This document shows, in pieces, positions 1-9,898 of a stretch of 64,000 bases of DNA. Position 1 is the first letter of the stretch; each line of letters begins with the position of its first letter. Under the pieces are notes generated by a model that saw only the letters and a list, made by a program, of their open reading frames with translations, had not been told where the DNA came from and ran no database searches. A program made the position numbers and the translations under genes. The stretch is from Halobacteroides halobius DSM 5150 (GTDB lineage: Bacteria; Bacillota; Halanaerobiia; Halobacteroidales; Halobacteroidaceae), in NCBI RefSeq assembly GCF_000328625.1, contig NC_019978.1, positions 1,922,001-1,986,000 on the forward strand. The letters run 5' to 3'.

Positions 1-186
<186 letters not shown>

Positions 187-255
187 TCATCCTCCTCATT
201 AATTTACAATTTATAAAATTTATAATTAATCAAAGAACAATGTATACATTGTTCT

Positions 256-942
256 TTATTCTGCTACCTTAACCATAGCTGGTCTAACTACCAAGTCATC
301 TAACTTATAACCTTTTTGCAATTCTTCAGTAACTATACCAGACTCGTACTCATCAGTGGTTTCATTCATTACTGCTTCATGAATATTAGGGTCAAACTCT
401 TCCCCAACTGTTGGTACTTCTTTGACATCTTTTTTCTTTAGTAAATTAGTTAGCTGACGGTAAATCATCTCTACACCCTCTAATACATCAGCTACTTCTT
501 TACTATCTTGAGACATACCTAAAGCACGTTCAAAATTATCAATAATAGGTAACAAATCAATTACAAAGTCTTTAGTAGCTTGAGTACTAATTCTTTCTTT
601 TTCCTTAGTTATCCTCTTTTTATAATTAGAAAAATCAGCTTTTAGCCTTTGTAAACGATTCATATACTTCTCTTTTTCCTCTTGTTCAAGTGCTAATTCC
701 TTTTCAATCTCCAAAATCTGCTCTTCTATTTCTTGAGCAGCTGTTATTTCTTCTCTTAATTTACTAAATCGATCACTAATTCTCTCCTCAACCTCTAATT
801 CTTCCTTTAATTCTTCTTCTAATTGAGCTACTTCTTCTTTAACACTATCTAAACTACTTTCCATATTAATCTCTTCAGAATCTAAATTATTAGTTTCAGC
901 TTCTTCTTGCTCTTGTTCTTTCTGCTTTAAATTTTCTTCCAT
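256..942 (-). CDS. grpE: GrpE, nucleotide exchange factor of DnaK
   Basis: Releases ADP from DnaK. The 228-residue product has a long acidic coiled-coil N-terminus (residues about 1-95, rich in Glu and Lys) followed by the GrpE core, with RLKADFSNYKKR near residue 100 and the C-terminal VGEEFDPNIHEAV and GYKLDDLVVRPAMVKV signatures. The start is set at the ATG at 942 because GGTGGTG lies at the right distance; the reading frame is open four codons further upstream. It lies between hrcA and dnaK as in most Firmicutes. The acidic extension is longer than in E. coli GrpE. Confidence 0.96.
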   Translation of the reverse strand: MEENLKQKEQEQEEAETNNLDSEEINMESSLDSVKEEVAQLEEELKEELEVEERISDRFSKLREEITAAQEIEEQILEIEKELALEQEEKEKYMNRLQRLKADFSNYKKRITKEKERISTQATKDFVIDLLPIIDNFERALGMSQDSKEVADVLEGVEMIYRQLTNLLKKKDVKEVPTVGEEFDPNIHEAVMNETTDEYESGIVTEELQKGYKLDDLVVRPAMVKVAE

Positions 943-973
943 TACTATCACCACCTACTTACCAATTATATAT

Positions 974-2011
974 TTATTCTACTTTATTAGTTAAATAATT
1001 ACTTAACAGCTTAGACATAAACTTAACTGTACCTACCACTTCCGAATAGTTCATCCTGGTTGGCCCTAGTACTCCAATCTTACCAATAGGACGATTACCA
1101 AAATGATAAGTAGCAATTACAATACTACAATCTTTTATTTCTTTACACTTGTTTTCACTACCAATTGAGATCTGTAAATCACCTTTACTATTACCTAAAA
1201 TTTCTTTTAGTACTGCTTCATGCTCTAAAACTTGTAAGACATTTTTAATTTTATCAATATCACTAAACTCTGGTTGGTCTAAAATATAAGTAGTTCCCTC
1301 TAAATATATTTTCCCAGCAGAAGAAAAATTATTCTTAAAAGCTGTAGGGCTTAAAAAGTCTAACTCTCCTAAATCCAGATTCAAACGATTAACTAAATCC
1401 TGAGATAATCTAGTCAATAGCCCATCATCAATCTCATATAATGGAAGACCATGTAAACGCTGGTTCAAAAAGCGAGAAATATCTTCTAGTTTATTTTGAT
1501 TAAAAGATGATGGTACCTCAACTAACTTATCTTTAACAATTCCTGTATCCGTAACTAATACTAATAATATCTTCCTATTAGTTACTGGAACTAATTTTAA
1601 ATATTCAAAGGAACTTTCCTGAATTCTAGGACTTGAAGCTAATGAAGTATACTTAGTCAAATCAGATAATAATTGTGAAGCATCTTCAATTAGTCCTTGT
1701 ATCTCCTTATGTTTAGAATTGTACTCTTTCCATATAGATTCTACTTTAGTAGATGATAATTTATTTGAATCCATTAAAGTATCTACATAAAATCTATAAC
1801 CTTTATCTGATGGTATCCTTCCTGCAGAGCGATGAGGCTGCTCTAAATAGCCAAATTCTTCTAAATCAGCCATTTCATTTCTAATAGTAGCAGAGCTTAC
1901 ATCAAAATTATATCTCCTAGTCAATTTCCTAGAACCTACTGGTTCAGCCGTCATAATATATTCTTTAATAATTGCCTTTAGAATTCTTTTTTTGCGGTCT
2001 GTAATCTCCAT
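974..2011 (-). CDS. hrcA: HrcA, heat-shock repressor of the CIRCE regulon
   Basis: Transcriptional repressor that binds CIRCE and is kept active by GroEL. The 345-residue product begins with a winged-helix domain (ITDRKKRILKAIIKEYI, then TRRYNFDVSSATIRNEMADLEE) and contains the HrcA GAF-like core (SSPRIQESSFEYLKLVPV) and the C-terminal IGVLGPTRMNYSEVVGTV motif. The start at 2011 follows GGTGGTGG. A perfect CIRCE element lies 24 bases upstream, so the gene should be autoregulated. Confidence 0.97.
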   Translation of the reverse strand: MEITDRKKRILKAIIKEYIMTAEPVGSRKLTRRYNFDVSSATIRNEMADLEEFGYLEQPHRSAGRIPSDKGYRFYVDTLMDSNKLSSTKVESIWKEYNSKHKEIQGLIEDASQLLSDLTKYTSLASSPRIQESSFEYLKLVPVTNRKILLVLVTDTGIVKDKLVEVPSSFNQNKLEDISRFLNQRLHGLPLYEIDDGLLTRLSQDLVNRLNLDLGELDFLSPTAFKNNFSSAGKIYLEGTTYILDQPEFSDIDKIKNVLQVLEHEAVLKEILGNSKGDLQISIGSENKCKEIKDCSIVIATYHFGNRPIGKIGVLGPTRMNYSEVVGTVKFMSKLLSNYLTNKVE

Positions 2012-2034
2012 ATTATAGCCACCACCCCTCTGTA

Positions 2035-2061
2035 TTAGCACTCGTAACCAGCGAGTGCTAA
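2035..2061. promoter_or_regulatory. CIRCE operator
   Basis: Perfect match to the CIRCE consensus: TTAGCACTC at 2035-2043, a 9-base spacer, and GAGTGCTAA at 2053-2061. It sits between the hrcA promoter and the hrcA start, where HrcA binding represses class I heat-shock genes. Confidence 0.98.
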
Positions 2062-2076
2062 TAACTTGCTATAATA

Positions 2077-2105
2077 AAAATATCATGTCCCTTATGATTT
2101 GTCAA
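2077..2105 (-). promoter_or_regulatory. sigma-A promoter of the hrcA-grpE-dnaK operon
   Basis: On the minus strand TTGACA (2105-2100) is followed after 17 bases by TATTTT (2082-2077). The CIRCE operator begins about 16 bases downstream, the usual geometry for HrcA repression. Confidence 0.75.
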
Positions 2106-2125
2106 CTCTAATTTCAAATTATAAT

Positions 2126-3262
2126 TTAAAGTAAGAACTCTGCTAAAACTCGATTAGCCAATAATATCCCTTGTGAGGTTAAATATACCCGTCCCTTATT
2201 AATATCTAATAATCCTTTTTGCCTTAATTTACTAATTTCATCTTCATAAAAGTCAAATATAGAATTATCGTATTTAATAGCAAAATCAACCATGGAAATT
2301 CCTTCCTTCAATCTTAATCCTAACATCATTGTTTCTTCCACCTTTTCCTCTAAACTTAACTTATTATAATTTACTATTGGTAATTTACCTTGTTTTATTT
2401 GTTGGCAATAATCACTAATATTTTGCTGATTATACCCTCTACCTACCCCATCATAAAAGTGTGCACCCGGGCCAAGAGCTAAATAAGATTGATTTAACCA
2501 ATAAAGTTTATTATGTAAGCATTCTTTATTAGATTTAGCAAAATTAGAGATTTCATACTTATTATAACCTTGCTTCTCTAGTTTTTCTTCAACTAATTGA
2601 TACATTTTTAGATCTAATTCCTCACTAGCAGCATTTAACTTTCCTTCTTGTAACCACTGATAAAATAAAGTCCCTTCTTCAAACTTAAGATTATAGGTAG
2701 ATAAATGATCTGGAGCTAATTGAAAAGCAAAATCTAATGTAGCTTCCCAATCCTTTAAATTTTGTCCTGGTAAAGCAAACATTAAATCAAAATTAATATT
2801 ACTAAAACCAACTTTACGAGATAAAAAATAATTATCAACTGCATCTTGTACAGTATGAATCCGACCAATTTGTTCCAAAAAATAATCATCAAATGATTGA
2901 ATTCCAAAGCTTAGTCTATTAATTCCTGCCTCTTTAATTATTCTTAACTTTTCTTCATCTACTGTACCAGGATTAGCTTCAATTGTAATCTCTATATCAT
3001 CCCCACAATAAAATTGCTGTTGGCACTTAGTAATAATATCATTGATTTGTACTCCAGATAATACAGTAGGAGTTCCACCCCCAATAAAAATAGTCTTTAT
3101 CTTATGTTTATATTTATTAGCTAATAACTCTATTTCTTTATCTAGTGCTTTTAAAAATTTTATTATTAAATTATTATTGTTTAAAGCAACAGAATTAAAA
3201 TCACAATAATAACACTTTTCTATACAAAAAGGGATATGAATATATAACCCAGATTCTCTCAT
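2126..3262 (-). CDS. hemW: HemW-like radical SAM heme chaperone
   Basis: Member of the HemN/HemW family; HemW proteins are heme chaperones, not coproporphyrinogen oxidases. The 378-residue length is typical. The radical-SAM cluster CIEKCYYCDF lies near residue 14, with IFIGGGTPTVL near 60 and RLSFGIQSFDD near 105. The C-terminal HemN domain has the LGPGAHFYDG motif. The start at 3262 is preferred because AGTAGGGGGG precedes it; an in-frame ATG at 3283 overlaps the lepA stop but has no ribosome site. Probably co-transcribed with lepA. Confidence 0.93.
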   Translation of the reverse strand: MRESGLYIHIPFCIEKCYYCDFNSVALNNNNLIIKFLKALDKEIELLANKYKHKIKTIFIGGGTPTVLSGVQINDIITKCQQQFYCGDDIEITIEANPGTVDEEKLRIIKEAGINRLSFGIQSFDDYFLEQIGRIHTVQDAVDNYFLSRKVGFSNINFDLMFALPGQNLKDWEATLDFAFQLAPDHLSTYNLKFEEGTLFYQWLQEGKLNAASEELDLKMYQLVEEKLEKQGYNKYEISNFAKSNKECLHNKLYWLNQSYLALGPGAHFYDGVGRGYNQQNISDYCQQIKQGKLPIVNYNKLSLEEKVEETMMLGLRLKEGISMVDFAIKYDNSIFDFYEDEISKLRQKGLLDINKGRVYLTSQGILLANRVLAEFLL

Positions 3263-3275
3263 ATAAATCCCCCTA

Positions 3276-5081
3276 CTACTCATTGATAGTTAATACAGCC
3301 ATAAAAGCCTCTTGTGGGATTTCTACACTACCAACTTGCTTCATTCGCTTCTTACCTTCTTTTTGTTGCTTAAGCAATTTTTTCTTTCGTGATACATCCC
3401 CACCATAACATTTCTGTAATACATCCTTGCGCTTGGCCCTGATTGTTTCTCTAGCAATCACATCATTACCAATAGCTGCTTGAATAGGAACTTCAAACAT
3501 TTGTTCTGGAATATATTCTTTTAACTTTTTAGCCAATTCACGCCCTGTATTATAAGCAAAATCACGATGAACAATACATGATAGAGCATCAACAGAATCT
3601 TTATTAACTAAAATATTTAATTTAACCAAGTCACCTTCCTGATAACCAGAAAATTCATAATCAAATGTTGCATAACCTCGCGTTTTAGATTTTAATCTAT
3701 CAAAGAAATCCAATACAATCTCACTTAATGGTAAATTATAAGTTAACCTAACCCGAATATCATCTAAATACTCCATATTCTTAAACTCACCACGTTTTTC
3801 TTGGGCCAATTCCATAGCAGCCCCTACATGTTCATCCGGAAGCATAATAGTTGCCTGTACTATTGGTTCCTCTATCTTTTCAATATGGTGTTTTTCTGGC
3901 ATATTAGCTGGATTTTCAATCTCTAAAACCTGACCATCAGTCTTATAAACCTTATAAATTACACTAGGAGCTGTAGTTATTAAATCAAGATTAAATTCCC
4001 TTTCTAAACGCTCTTGAATAATTTCCATATGTAATAATCCTAAAAATCCACAGCGATATCCAAAACCTAATGCTTCAGAAGTTTCAGCTTCAAATGTTAA
4101 AGCTGCATCATTAAGTTGTAGTTTTTCCAAAGCATCCCTGAGTAATTCATAATCACTATTATCAACTGGATATAAACCACAAAAGACCATTGGCTTAGCT
4201 GGCTTATAACCTGGTAACCTCTTTGTAGTAGGATTCTTGGCATTAGTAATCGTATCTCCTACCTGAGCATCTTTAACATCTTTGATATTAGCAGCTACAT
4301 AACCTACTTCTCCTGCTTTAATTTGATTTGCTTCAGTCATTTCTGGGCTAAATGTCCCTACTTCATCCACCTCAAAAGTTTTATCAGTGGCCATCATCTT
4401 AATCTTCATTCCAGGCTTAATTATTCCATCTAATACTCGATAATAAGAAATTACCCCTCGATAAGAATCATACATTGAATCAAAAATTAAAGCTTTAAGT
4501 GGCTTGTCTACATTACCAGCAGGCGCTGGAATACGATCAACAATCGCTTCTAAAACTTCTTCTATTCCTACTCCATTCTTTGCACTAGTTAAAATAGCCT
4601 CATCAGGATCTATACCCACCTCAATTAATTCTTCTTTAACCCGATCGGGATTAGCACTTGGTAAATCAATCTTATTAATAATTGGAATAATTTCTAAATC
4701 ATTTTCTAAAGCTAAATAAATATTAGCTAGAGTCTGTGCTTCTATTCCTTGCGCTGCATCAATAACTAATAAAGCTCCTTCACAAGCAGCTAAACTTCTT
4801 GAAACCTCATAAGAAAAATCAACATGCCCTGGTGTATCAATTAAATTTAGTACGTAATCTTGATCTGATCTTGATGTATAATCCATTCGTACAGCTTGGG
4901 CTTTAATTGTAATACCTCGTTCCCTTTCTAAATCCATAGTATCTAATAATTGTTCTTCCATCTCTCGTTGAGAAATCGTATCAGTAACTTCTAATAATCT
5001 ATCTGCTAAAGTAGATTTTCCGTGATCAACATGAGCAATAATAGAAAAATTTCTAATATGTTGTTGGTTAATCTGATTCAT
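3276..5081 (-). CDS. lepA: LepA / EF4, ribosome back-translocase GTPase
   Basis: Membrane-associated translational GTPase of 601 residues. G1 is AHVDHGKST near residue 18, G3 is DTPGHVDF and G4 is NKID. The C-terminal part has the LepA-specific [21 protein letters not shown] motif. The ATG at 5081 is chosen because AGGAGG lies 6 bases away; the ATG one codon upstream is only 3 bases from it. The order spoIIP-lepA-hemW-hrcA is the common clostridial one. Confidence 0.97.
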   Translation of the reverse strand: MNQINQQHIRNFSIIAHVDHGKSTLADRLLEVTDTISQREMEEQLLDTMDLERERGITIKAQAVRMDYTSRSDQDYVLNLIDTPGHVDFSYEVSRSLAACEGALLVIDAAQGIEAQTLANIYLALENDLEIIPIINKIDLPSANPDRVKEELIEVGIDPDEAILTSAKNGVGIEEVLEAIVDRIPAPAGNVDKPLKALIFDSMYDSYRGVISYYRVLDGIIKPGMKIKMMATDKTFEVDEVGTFSPEMTEANQIKAGEVGYVAANIKDVKDAQVGDTITNAKNPTTKRLPGYKPAKPMVFCGLYPVDNSDYELLRDALEKLQLNDAALTFEAETSEALGFGYRCGFLGLLHMEIIQERLEREFNLDLITTAPSVIYKVYKTDGQVLEIENPANMPEKHHIEKIEEPIVQATIMLPDEHVGAAMELAQEKRGEFKNMEYLDDIRVRLTYNLPLSEIVLDFFDRLKSKTRGYATFDYEFSGYQEGDLVKLNILVNKDSVDALSCIVHRDFAYNTGRELAKKLKEYIPEQMFEVPIQAAIGNDVIARETIRAKRKDVLQKCYGGDVSRKKKLLKQQKEGKKRMKQVGSVEIPQEAFMAVLTINE

Positions 5082-5137
5082 CATAAACCTCCTCCACAAG
5101 TTGATTCGCTGGTCTAATTATAACACCAGATTCCAGT

Positions 5138-6304
5138 TTAATCAACACCTTCCTTCAGCAAAGCCGCTAATACATTAGCTAATAATTTAGCTGATCTCTT
5201 AGCTTCTTCAATGGTATTCTTAGCTCCACCTATTTCTAATAGTAAAGAATGAGGATGTACATGTAAGTTATATCTACGATTAGTAACTAATTCTACTTCC
5301 CTTAATAAGCCTGGATACATCTGATTCATTTTTTTACCTAATCGTTTAGCAAATCTTAAGTTCTCTCTCCAGTTTGGATGAGGAAGTCCATATTCATTAT
5401 TAGTTACAATAATCATTATTGTTGCTACTTGTTTACCATTAACCCTAGTTGTCAACAAATCCCTTCCCCCATTAAGAATTGCATCGCGATGTATATCAAA
5501 TAACATTTTTAGATCTGGATTTTTTCTTTCTACTTGCTTAGCTGTCTGTAAGGAATTGATATAAGACCTAGCATAGGTTGTATCATTTACTCTCGTTGAA
5601 TGAGCTACTGGAATATGATATTTAGTTTCTAATGTATTAGCTAATACACTGCCAATTTCAACTATATCTCCTCTACTTCCTGCTGGAGCATGGGAATTAT
5701 AACCTTTATTTTCATAGTTTTCAGAAGTATGTGTATGATAAATCCCCACTAATGATCCATCAATTTTTTCTTGCTCTATCTTTTGTTTCTCATTATTTCG
5801 TCTATCTAAATTAGAGCCAGTTTTATTTTGGGGTTTAGTCTGCCAAAAATCAAGTTTAACCTTATAGTTTTTTTCTCCAGTATGTCTTCCTTCAGCCTGT
5901 ATTTTTTCTGCTACTCTTTGCTTTGAATTTTTCTCAGCTTGATTAGATTTATTTCTACTAACAACTAATTTTACATTCTCTAGTTGCTTCATTTTAAAAA
6001 AAGAAATAGGCACTCCAGTCACAAACTCCCAAATATGACTAACCACAGTAGGCTGTTTAACAAAGGATAAATCCTTGTTACTAACCCTTACAATTGGTAA
6101 GCCCTCTTTTAAAATAAATTTAGAGTGAACTGCATCAAGATTTATCAAATTAGATAAATAAACAGCTATCTTATTATTAATAAACATATTACTTAAGATT
6201 AATTTAGGATTAATTTTTTTATCATTAAGATTAAATCCTCCTATTAATAGCAAAGAAATTTGGATAAAAATTATTAATAATATTAAAAATGATTTTTTAT
6301 TCAT
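5138..6304 (-). CDS. spoIIP: SpoIIP, stage II sporulation autolysin
   Basis: Amidase/endopeptidase that works with SpoIID and SpoIIM to remodel peptidoglycan during engulfment. The 388-residue product has an N-terminal membrane anchor (FLILLIIFIQISLLLIGG), a lysine-rich linker near 120-185 and the SpoIIP catalytic domain. Recognisable motifs are GIYHTHTSENY, a probable zinc-ligand region, then LFDIHRDA and HPHSLLLEIGGAKNT. It follows gpr. Together with GPR and the SASPs it shows that the organism sporulates. Confidence 0.94.
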   Translation of the reverse strand: MNKKSFLILLIIFIQISLLLIGGFNLNDKKINPKLILSNMFINNKIAVYLSNLINLDAVHSKFILKEGLPIVRVSNKDLSFVKQPTVVSHIWEFVTGVPISFFKMKQLENVKLVVSRNKSNQAEKNSKQRVAEKIQAEGRHTGEKNYKVKLDFWQTKPQNKTGSNLDRRNNEKQKIEQEKIDGSLVGIYHTHTSENYENKGYNSHAPAGSRGDIVEIGSVLANTLETKYHIPVAHSTRVNDTTYARSYINSLQTAKQVERKNPDLKMLFDIHRDAILNGGRDLLTTRVNGKQVATIMIIVTNNEYGLPHPNWRENLRFAKRLGKKMNQMYPGLLREVELVTNRRYNLHVHPHSLLLEIGGAKNTIEEAKRSAKLLANVLAALLKEGVD

Positions 6305-6443
6305 TCTACCACTTCCTATATACAAAATTTATCAAAGAAATCACTTATTATTAAAGCAAATATTCTATCATTTATAGGTTCTTATAGAAAATTTATGTAA
6401 TAAAAATCTAATTTATAACTGCTCTTTTAGATAATAAACTTAC

Positions 6444-6473
6444 ACTAGATAGCCTGAATTCAGGCTATCTAGT
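6444..6473 (-). terminator. Hairpin after gpr
   Basis: A perfect 30-base palindrome, with the core ATAGCCTGAATTCAGGCTAT, lies 4 bases beyond the gpr stop. The T-rich run after it is short, so it may be a weak terminator or an mRNA 3' stabiliser. Confidence 0.6.
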
Positions 6474-6477
6474 TAAA

Positions 6478-7467
6478 TTATTGTAAATACATTGAAACAT
6501 TTTCAGTTTTAATATCAGGATGCAAAGCAATATTAATCCCGCCGGATACTACTCTACTAGTATCTCTAATTAATTGGTCAATACCTTTAGGAGCTACAAT
6601 TAAATCCCCCATAAAAGGCTGTAAAACTTGCTGAATTAATTCTTCTTGATTAGTCTGTTGTAATACATTTCTAGATTGGGGCGGTAGATCTTGATTATTC
6701 TGAATCTGTTTCATAGTATCATTAACTATATGGACTGAATTAATTACTGTAGGTATCCCCATAGCAATTACCGGTACTCCCATATCCTGTTGAGTAATTC
6801 CAATTCGTTTTTTTCCTAAACCAGACCCAGGATAAATTCCTGTATTACTGATCTGAATAGTTGAAGCCAAACGGTTACTTTCCTGAGCAGCTAACGCATC
6901 AACTGCAATAATCAAATCAGGCTTTACTCGATCAACAACTCCTTTAATAATTTCAGCGGTTTCAATTCCAGTTAAACCTAAAACACCAGGAGCTAATGCA
7001 CAAACTGAACGTAAACCTTGCTTAGCTTGTGGATCAGCTGAACCATAAATATGCCTAGTAACTAATAAATGATGTACTACCCTTGGCCCTAAAGCATCAG
7101 GAGTTGTATTCCAATTACCCAATCCAATAACCAAAATAACAGGACTTTCTGTAGGACTAGTAGCTAATCTAGAATAATTTATTAGACTATTCATTTGCTC
7201 TGCTACCACCCCACTTAATTGTTCATGAACTTGTCTATTAGTTGTTCGTAATGAATCAGACTCTATAGTAATATAACTTCCCTGCGGCTTACCAATTTTT
7301 TGGGCTGCCTGCTGGTTTAAGACTTCAATCCTAGTAATTTCAGCATTTTCTACTTGTTTTTCTTCTACTGAAACTCCAGAAATTTCTCCACCGGTTCTCT
7401 CTACTGCCATATCTTTAGCCTCTACAGCTAAATCAGTTAAAGTAGCTAAATCTTTTTGCAATGTCAT
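6478..7467 (-). CDS. gpr: GPR, spore germination protease
   Basis: Protease that cuts alpha/beta-type SASPs early in spore germination; it is made as a zymogen in the forespore. The 329-residue product matches the family in length and motifs: DLAVEAKDMA with the GG.ISGV segment at the N-terminus, VILVIGLGNWNTTPDALGP near 125, LIIAVDALAAQ and GGINIALHP. It lies directly upstream of spoIIP, and two SASP genes (its substrates) are 2 kb away. The start follows TAGGAGG. Confidence 0.96.
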   Translation of the reverse strand: MTLQKDLATLTDLAVEAKDMAVERTGGEISGVSVEEKQVENAEITRIEVLNQQAAQKIGKPQGSYITIESDSLRTTNRQVHEQLSGVVAEQMNSLINYSRLATSPTESPVILVIGLGNWNTTPDALGPRVVHHLLVTRHIYGSADPQAKQGLRSVCALAPGVLGLTGIETAEIIKGVVDRVKPDLIIAVDALAAQESNRLASTIQISNTGIYPGSGLGKKRIGITQQDMGVPVIAMGIPTVINSVHIVNDTMKQIQNNQDLPPQSRNVLQQTNQEELIQQVLQPFMGDLIVAPKGIDQLIRDTSRVVSGGINIALHPDIKTENVSMYLQ

Positions 7468-7477
7468 ATTATTCCTC

Positions 7478-7813
7478 CTATCTTAATTCTGTAGGTACAA
7501 AGGTATCAATTACCCCAATTGCCAATGCTGATAATAAGGCTCCAATAATGGTTACTTCCATTCCTGCTACTAAATACTGCGTAAAATAAATTACTATAGC
7601 CGAAACAATAAATCCGACTATTCCTCTACCTTCTGGTGAAATACTATCTCCTAATACTGTCTCTATTATAAAACCTATAAATGCTATTACTGTTGAAGCA
7701 ATTAATGCATTTATAAAACCTTCTACTGTCATTCCTGGGATCAACATACTAACTCCTAATAATACAAAAGCTGATACTATAAATCTCACTAGAGACCCTA
7801 ACCACCCAACCAT
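7478..7813 (-). CDS. Small membrane protein, phage holin 4-2 / YvlD-like family
   Basis: 111 residues with four predicted membrane segments, starting MVGWLGSLVRFIVSAFVLL and containing VLGDSISPEGRGIVGFIVS. The pattern matches the family named Mycobacterium phage 4 holin (YvlD in Bacillus), which is widespread in Firmicute chromosomes and not evidence of a phage. It ends 10 bases before gpr and is probably co-transcribed with it. Function is unknown; a role in membrane stress has been suggested for relatives. Confidence 0.8.
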   Translation of the reverse strand: MVGWLGSLVRFIVSAFVLLGVSMLIPGMTVEGFINALIASTVIAFIGFIIETVLGDSISPEGRGIVGFIVSAIVIYFTQYLVAGMEVTIIGALLSALAIGVIDTFVPTELR

Positions 7814-7916
7814 TACTCTGCCTCCTTCTAATAAATTATCAATTTATTTTATTATGCTTCATTAGATATAATAACCCAATACTCCCTATTTATTCACCTG
7901 AAAGGCTAAATTCAAC

Positions 7917-7945
7917 TTGCTTTTTTTATAGGAGTGTGATACAAT
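7917..7945 (+). promoter_or_regulatory. sigma-A promoter of rpsT
   Basis: TTGCTT (7917-7922), 17-base spacer, TACAAT (7940-7945). It is the only good promoter upstream of rpsT, about 65 bases before the start codon. Confidence 0.7.
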
Positions 7946-8009
7946 TCATATGGTTAAAATGCCAGAAACCATACTTTTATATACATAATTAAAAAGGGAG
8001 GTGCAAGAA

Positions 8010-8276
8010 ATGCCAACTACTGATTCTGCTGCTAAAAGAGCAAGAGTTACTAAGAAAAAAGGAAAGATTAATAAAAGCAGACGAACTAAAATGAGAACTG
8101 CTATTAAACAATTTAATGAAGCAGTTGCTGAAGAAAATGTTGAGTTAGCTGAAGAAAATTTAAGAAAAGCTAAAAAGACAATTGATAAAGTTGCTAGTAA
8201 GGGAACAATTCATAAAAATAAAGCTGCACGCAAAAAATCTAAATTAGATAGAAAGTTCAACCAACTAGCTAAATAA
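8010..8276 (+). CDS. rpsT: 30S ribosomal protein S20
   Basis: Primary 16S rRNA-binding protein of 88 residues. It begins PTTDSAAKRARVTKKK and continues with the basic helices SRRTKMRTAIKQFNEA and GTIHKNKAARKKSKLDRKFN, as expected for bS20. The ATG at 8010 follows GGGAGGTG; an in-frame GTG at 8001 lies inside that ribosome site and is not the start. It is a single gene with its own promoter and terminator, and neighbouring gpr and holA is the common arrangement. Confidence 0.97.
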   Translation: MPTTDSAAKRARVTKKKGKINKSRRTKMRTAIKQFNEAVAEENVELAEENLRKAKKTIDKVASKGTIHKNKAARKKSKLDRKFNQLAK

Positions 8277-8280
8277 TAAA

Positions 8281-8310
8281 AAGGTGTTGCCATGATGGCA
8301 ACACCTTTTT
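8281..8310 (+). terminator. rho-independent terminator of rpsT
   Basis: Twelve-base stem (AAGGTGTTGCCA, 3-base loop, TGGCAACACCTT) followed by a T run. The A-rich left side may let it also stop holA transcription from the other strand. Confidence 0.9.
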
Positions 8311-8326
8311 TAGATTAATTTTATTT

Positions 8327-9334
8327 TTAAATAGCCTCTTTTAAATTAATAACTAATAGTTCTAATTCTAACTCTTGATCTGCTCCAGTAACTAACTTAT
8401 AGTCTGTTTTTGATAATTCCTCTAATGCTTCCTCTAGTGATTTTATCGAAAAATTTCGACTTTGCTTTAAACATTTCTCAACTGGATATGGGTGCTGTTT
8501 TAATTCCTTAGCTATTTCTTTGATCCTCAAGCCTTGTTGAGATAATAATTTTGTTTGCAACATCAACCTAATTTGACGAGCAATCATTACTAAAATTTGC
8601 TTAGGTTCTGTTCCTTCTTCTAAAATAACACTTAATAATTCTAAAGCTAAAGAAACATTATTATGTCCAATAGCATCTACAAAATCAAAAATAATATTAT
8701 CTTTAACTAACCAATCTTTACTTATAATAGCTTCTACATCTGCTTTATTAATAACCTTTTTAGAGCCAACAAAGGTCATTATCTTTTCCAATTCATTTTT
8801 TAGCTTTTGTAAATCATTATTAAAAGCCTCTTCTAATAATTTAATAGCTCCTATATTAATTTGGTAACCTTCTTGTTGAGCTTTATTCTTTATCCACTCA
8901 TCTAATTTTTTGTATTTTAAAGAAGAAAACTCTAAAATTTTACCTATTTTACTGACCTTTTTATATAATTTCATCCTTTTATCTGGCTTTTTGTGACTAA
9001 CAAATAATAAAGTAGTAGTATCCGGGAATTCATCTAATAAACTATATAAAGTATCTATATCCTTTGTTTTTTGGGTAAACAAATTATATGTATGAACGAT
9101 TACTATTCTTTTCTCTACCATAAAAGGTAATGTCTCAGCAGCATTAACTATTTGCGGGATTAAATCAGCACTTTCCTTAATAATATTTAAATTAAATGTA
9201 CTAAATTCATCAGAAACAAAACAAGAAATAAATTCATCTAAAAATTTTCTCAATAAATATTCGTCTTCACCATAAGCCAAATAAACTGAAGCTAAATCAG
9301 TTATATTTTGTTCTAATATCTCTTCATACTGCAT
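8327..9334 (-). CDS. holA: DNA polymerase III delta subunit
   Basis: Clamp-loader subunit that opens the beta clamp. The 335-residue product begins with a divergent P-loop-like region (YLAYGEDEYLLRKFLDEF), then has LPFMVEKRIVIVHTYN and the C-terminal collar-domain pattern ILVMIARQIRLMLQTKLL and HPYPVEKCLKQS. All are typical of Firmicute HolA, as is its place between comEC and rpsT. Confidence 0.94.
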   Translation of the reverse strand: MQYEEILEQNITDLASVYLAYGEDEYLLRKFLDEFISCFVSDEFSTFNLNIIKESADLIPQIVNAAETLPFMVEKRIVIVHTYNLFTQKTKDIDTLYSLLDEFPDTTTLLFVSHKKPDKRMKLYKKVSKIGKILEFSSLKYKKLDEWIKNKAQQEGYQINIGAIKLLEEAFNNDLQKLKNELEKIMTFVGSKKVINKADVEAIISKDWLVKDNIIFDFVDAIGHNNVSLALELLSVILEEGTEPKQILVMIARQIRLMLQTKLLSQQGLRIKEIAKELKQHPYPVEKCLKQSRNFSIKSLEEALEELSKTDYKLVTGADQELELELLVINLKEAI

Positions 9335-9537
9335 TAGTATCCCTCACTTAATATTCTAAAATAACCTATATCTAAGTTCATTTTAACATAAAATTTAGAG
9401 GTTGTGAAATAAAATTAATTTAAGGAAAAACTTACTAAGTATAAAATAACAGCTAGGCCGCACAATAGGTAATGTAACAAAGTAATCAAATCAACTAATC
9501 AATCAACTAACAAATCAAACAAAAGGAGATGAGACAA

Positions 9538-9858
9538 ATGGGAATCAGAGGTAACAGCAACAGATTATTAAATCCAGAAGCATTAAAAGCAATGGATAAG
9601 TTCAAAGTAGAAGCTGCACAGGAGCTTAATGTTTCTCAAGACTATAAGTCTGGTTATTGGGGTAACATGACTTCTCGTGAATGTGGTGCTGTTGGTGGTC
9701 AAATGGTTAAGAAGATGATCGCTGAGTACCAAAATAACTTAGCTAATGGTAATGCTACTCCTCAAGCAGGAGCTGCTACTAAGGAAACTATTGCTAATGA
9801 TGCTAAAGATAACTACAATTTAGCTAACAAAGCTGGTTCTTTTGTTCCTCAACAATAA
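9538..9858 (+). CDS. Small acid-soluble spore protein, alpha/beta type (copy 1)
   Basis: DNA-binding protein that coats spore DNA and protects it from UV and heat. The 106-residue product has the two SASP signatures: LNPEALKAMDKFKVEAAQEL, which spans the region where GPR cuts, and GYWGNMTSRECGAVGGQMVKKMI. The 30-residue C-terminal tail (ATPQAGAATKETIANDAKDN...) is longer than in Bacillus SASPs. The start is the ATG at 9538 after AAAGGAGA. It should be read by forespore sigma-G RNA polymerase; I could not fix the promoter. Confidence 0.95.
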   Translation: MGIRGNSNRLLNPEALKAMDKFKVEAAQELNVSQDYKSGYWGNMTSRECGAVGGQMVKKMIAEYQNNLANGNATPQAGAATKETIANDAKDNYNLANKAGSFVPQQ

Positions 9859-9898
9859 CTAACCTACAACACATCTACTACTAAAGGAGGCAATAAAA

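Noticed and set aside
7478-7813. Phage holin as evidence for a prophage
   Set aside because: No other phage genes are near; this family is a common chromosomal membrane protein and sits in a conserved gene neighbourhood.
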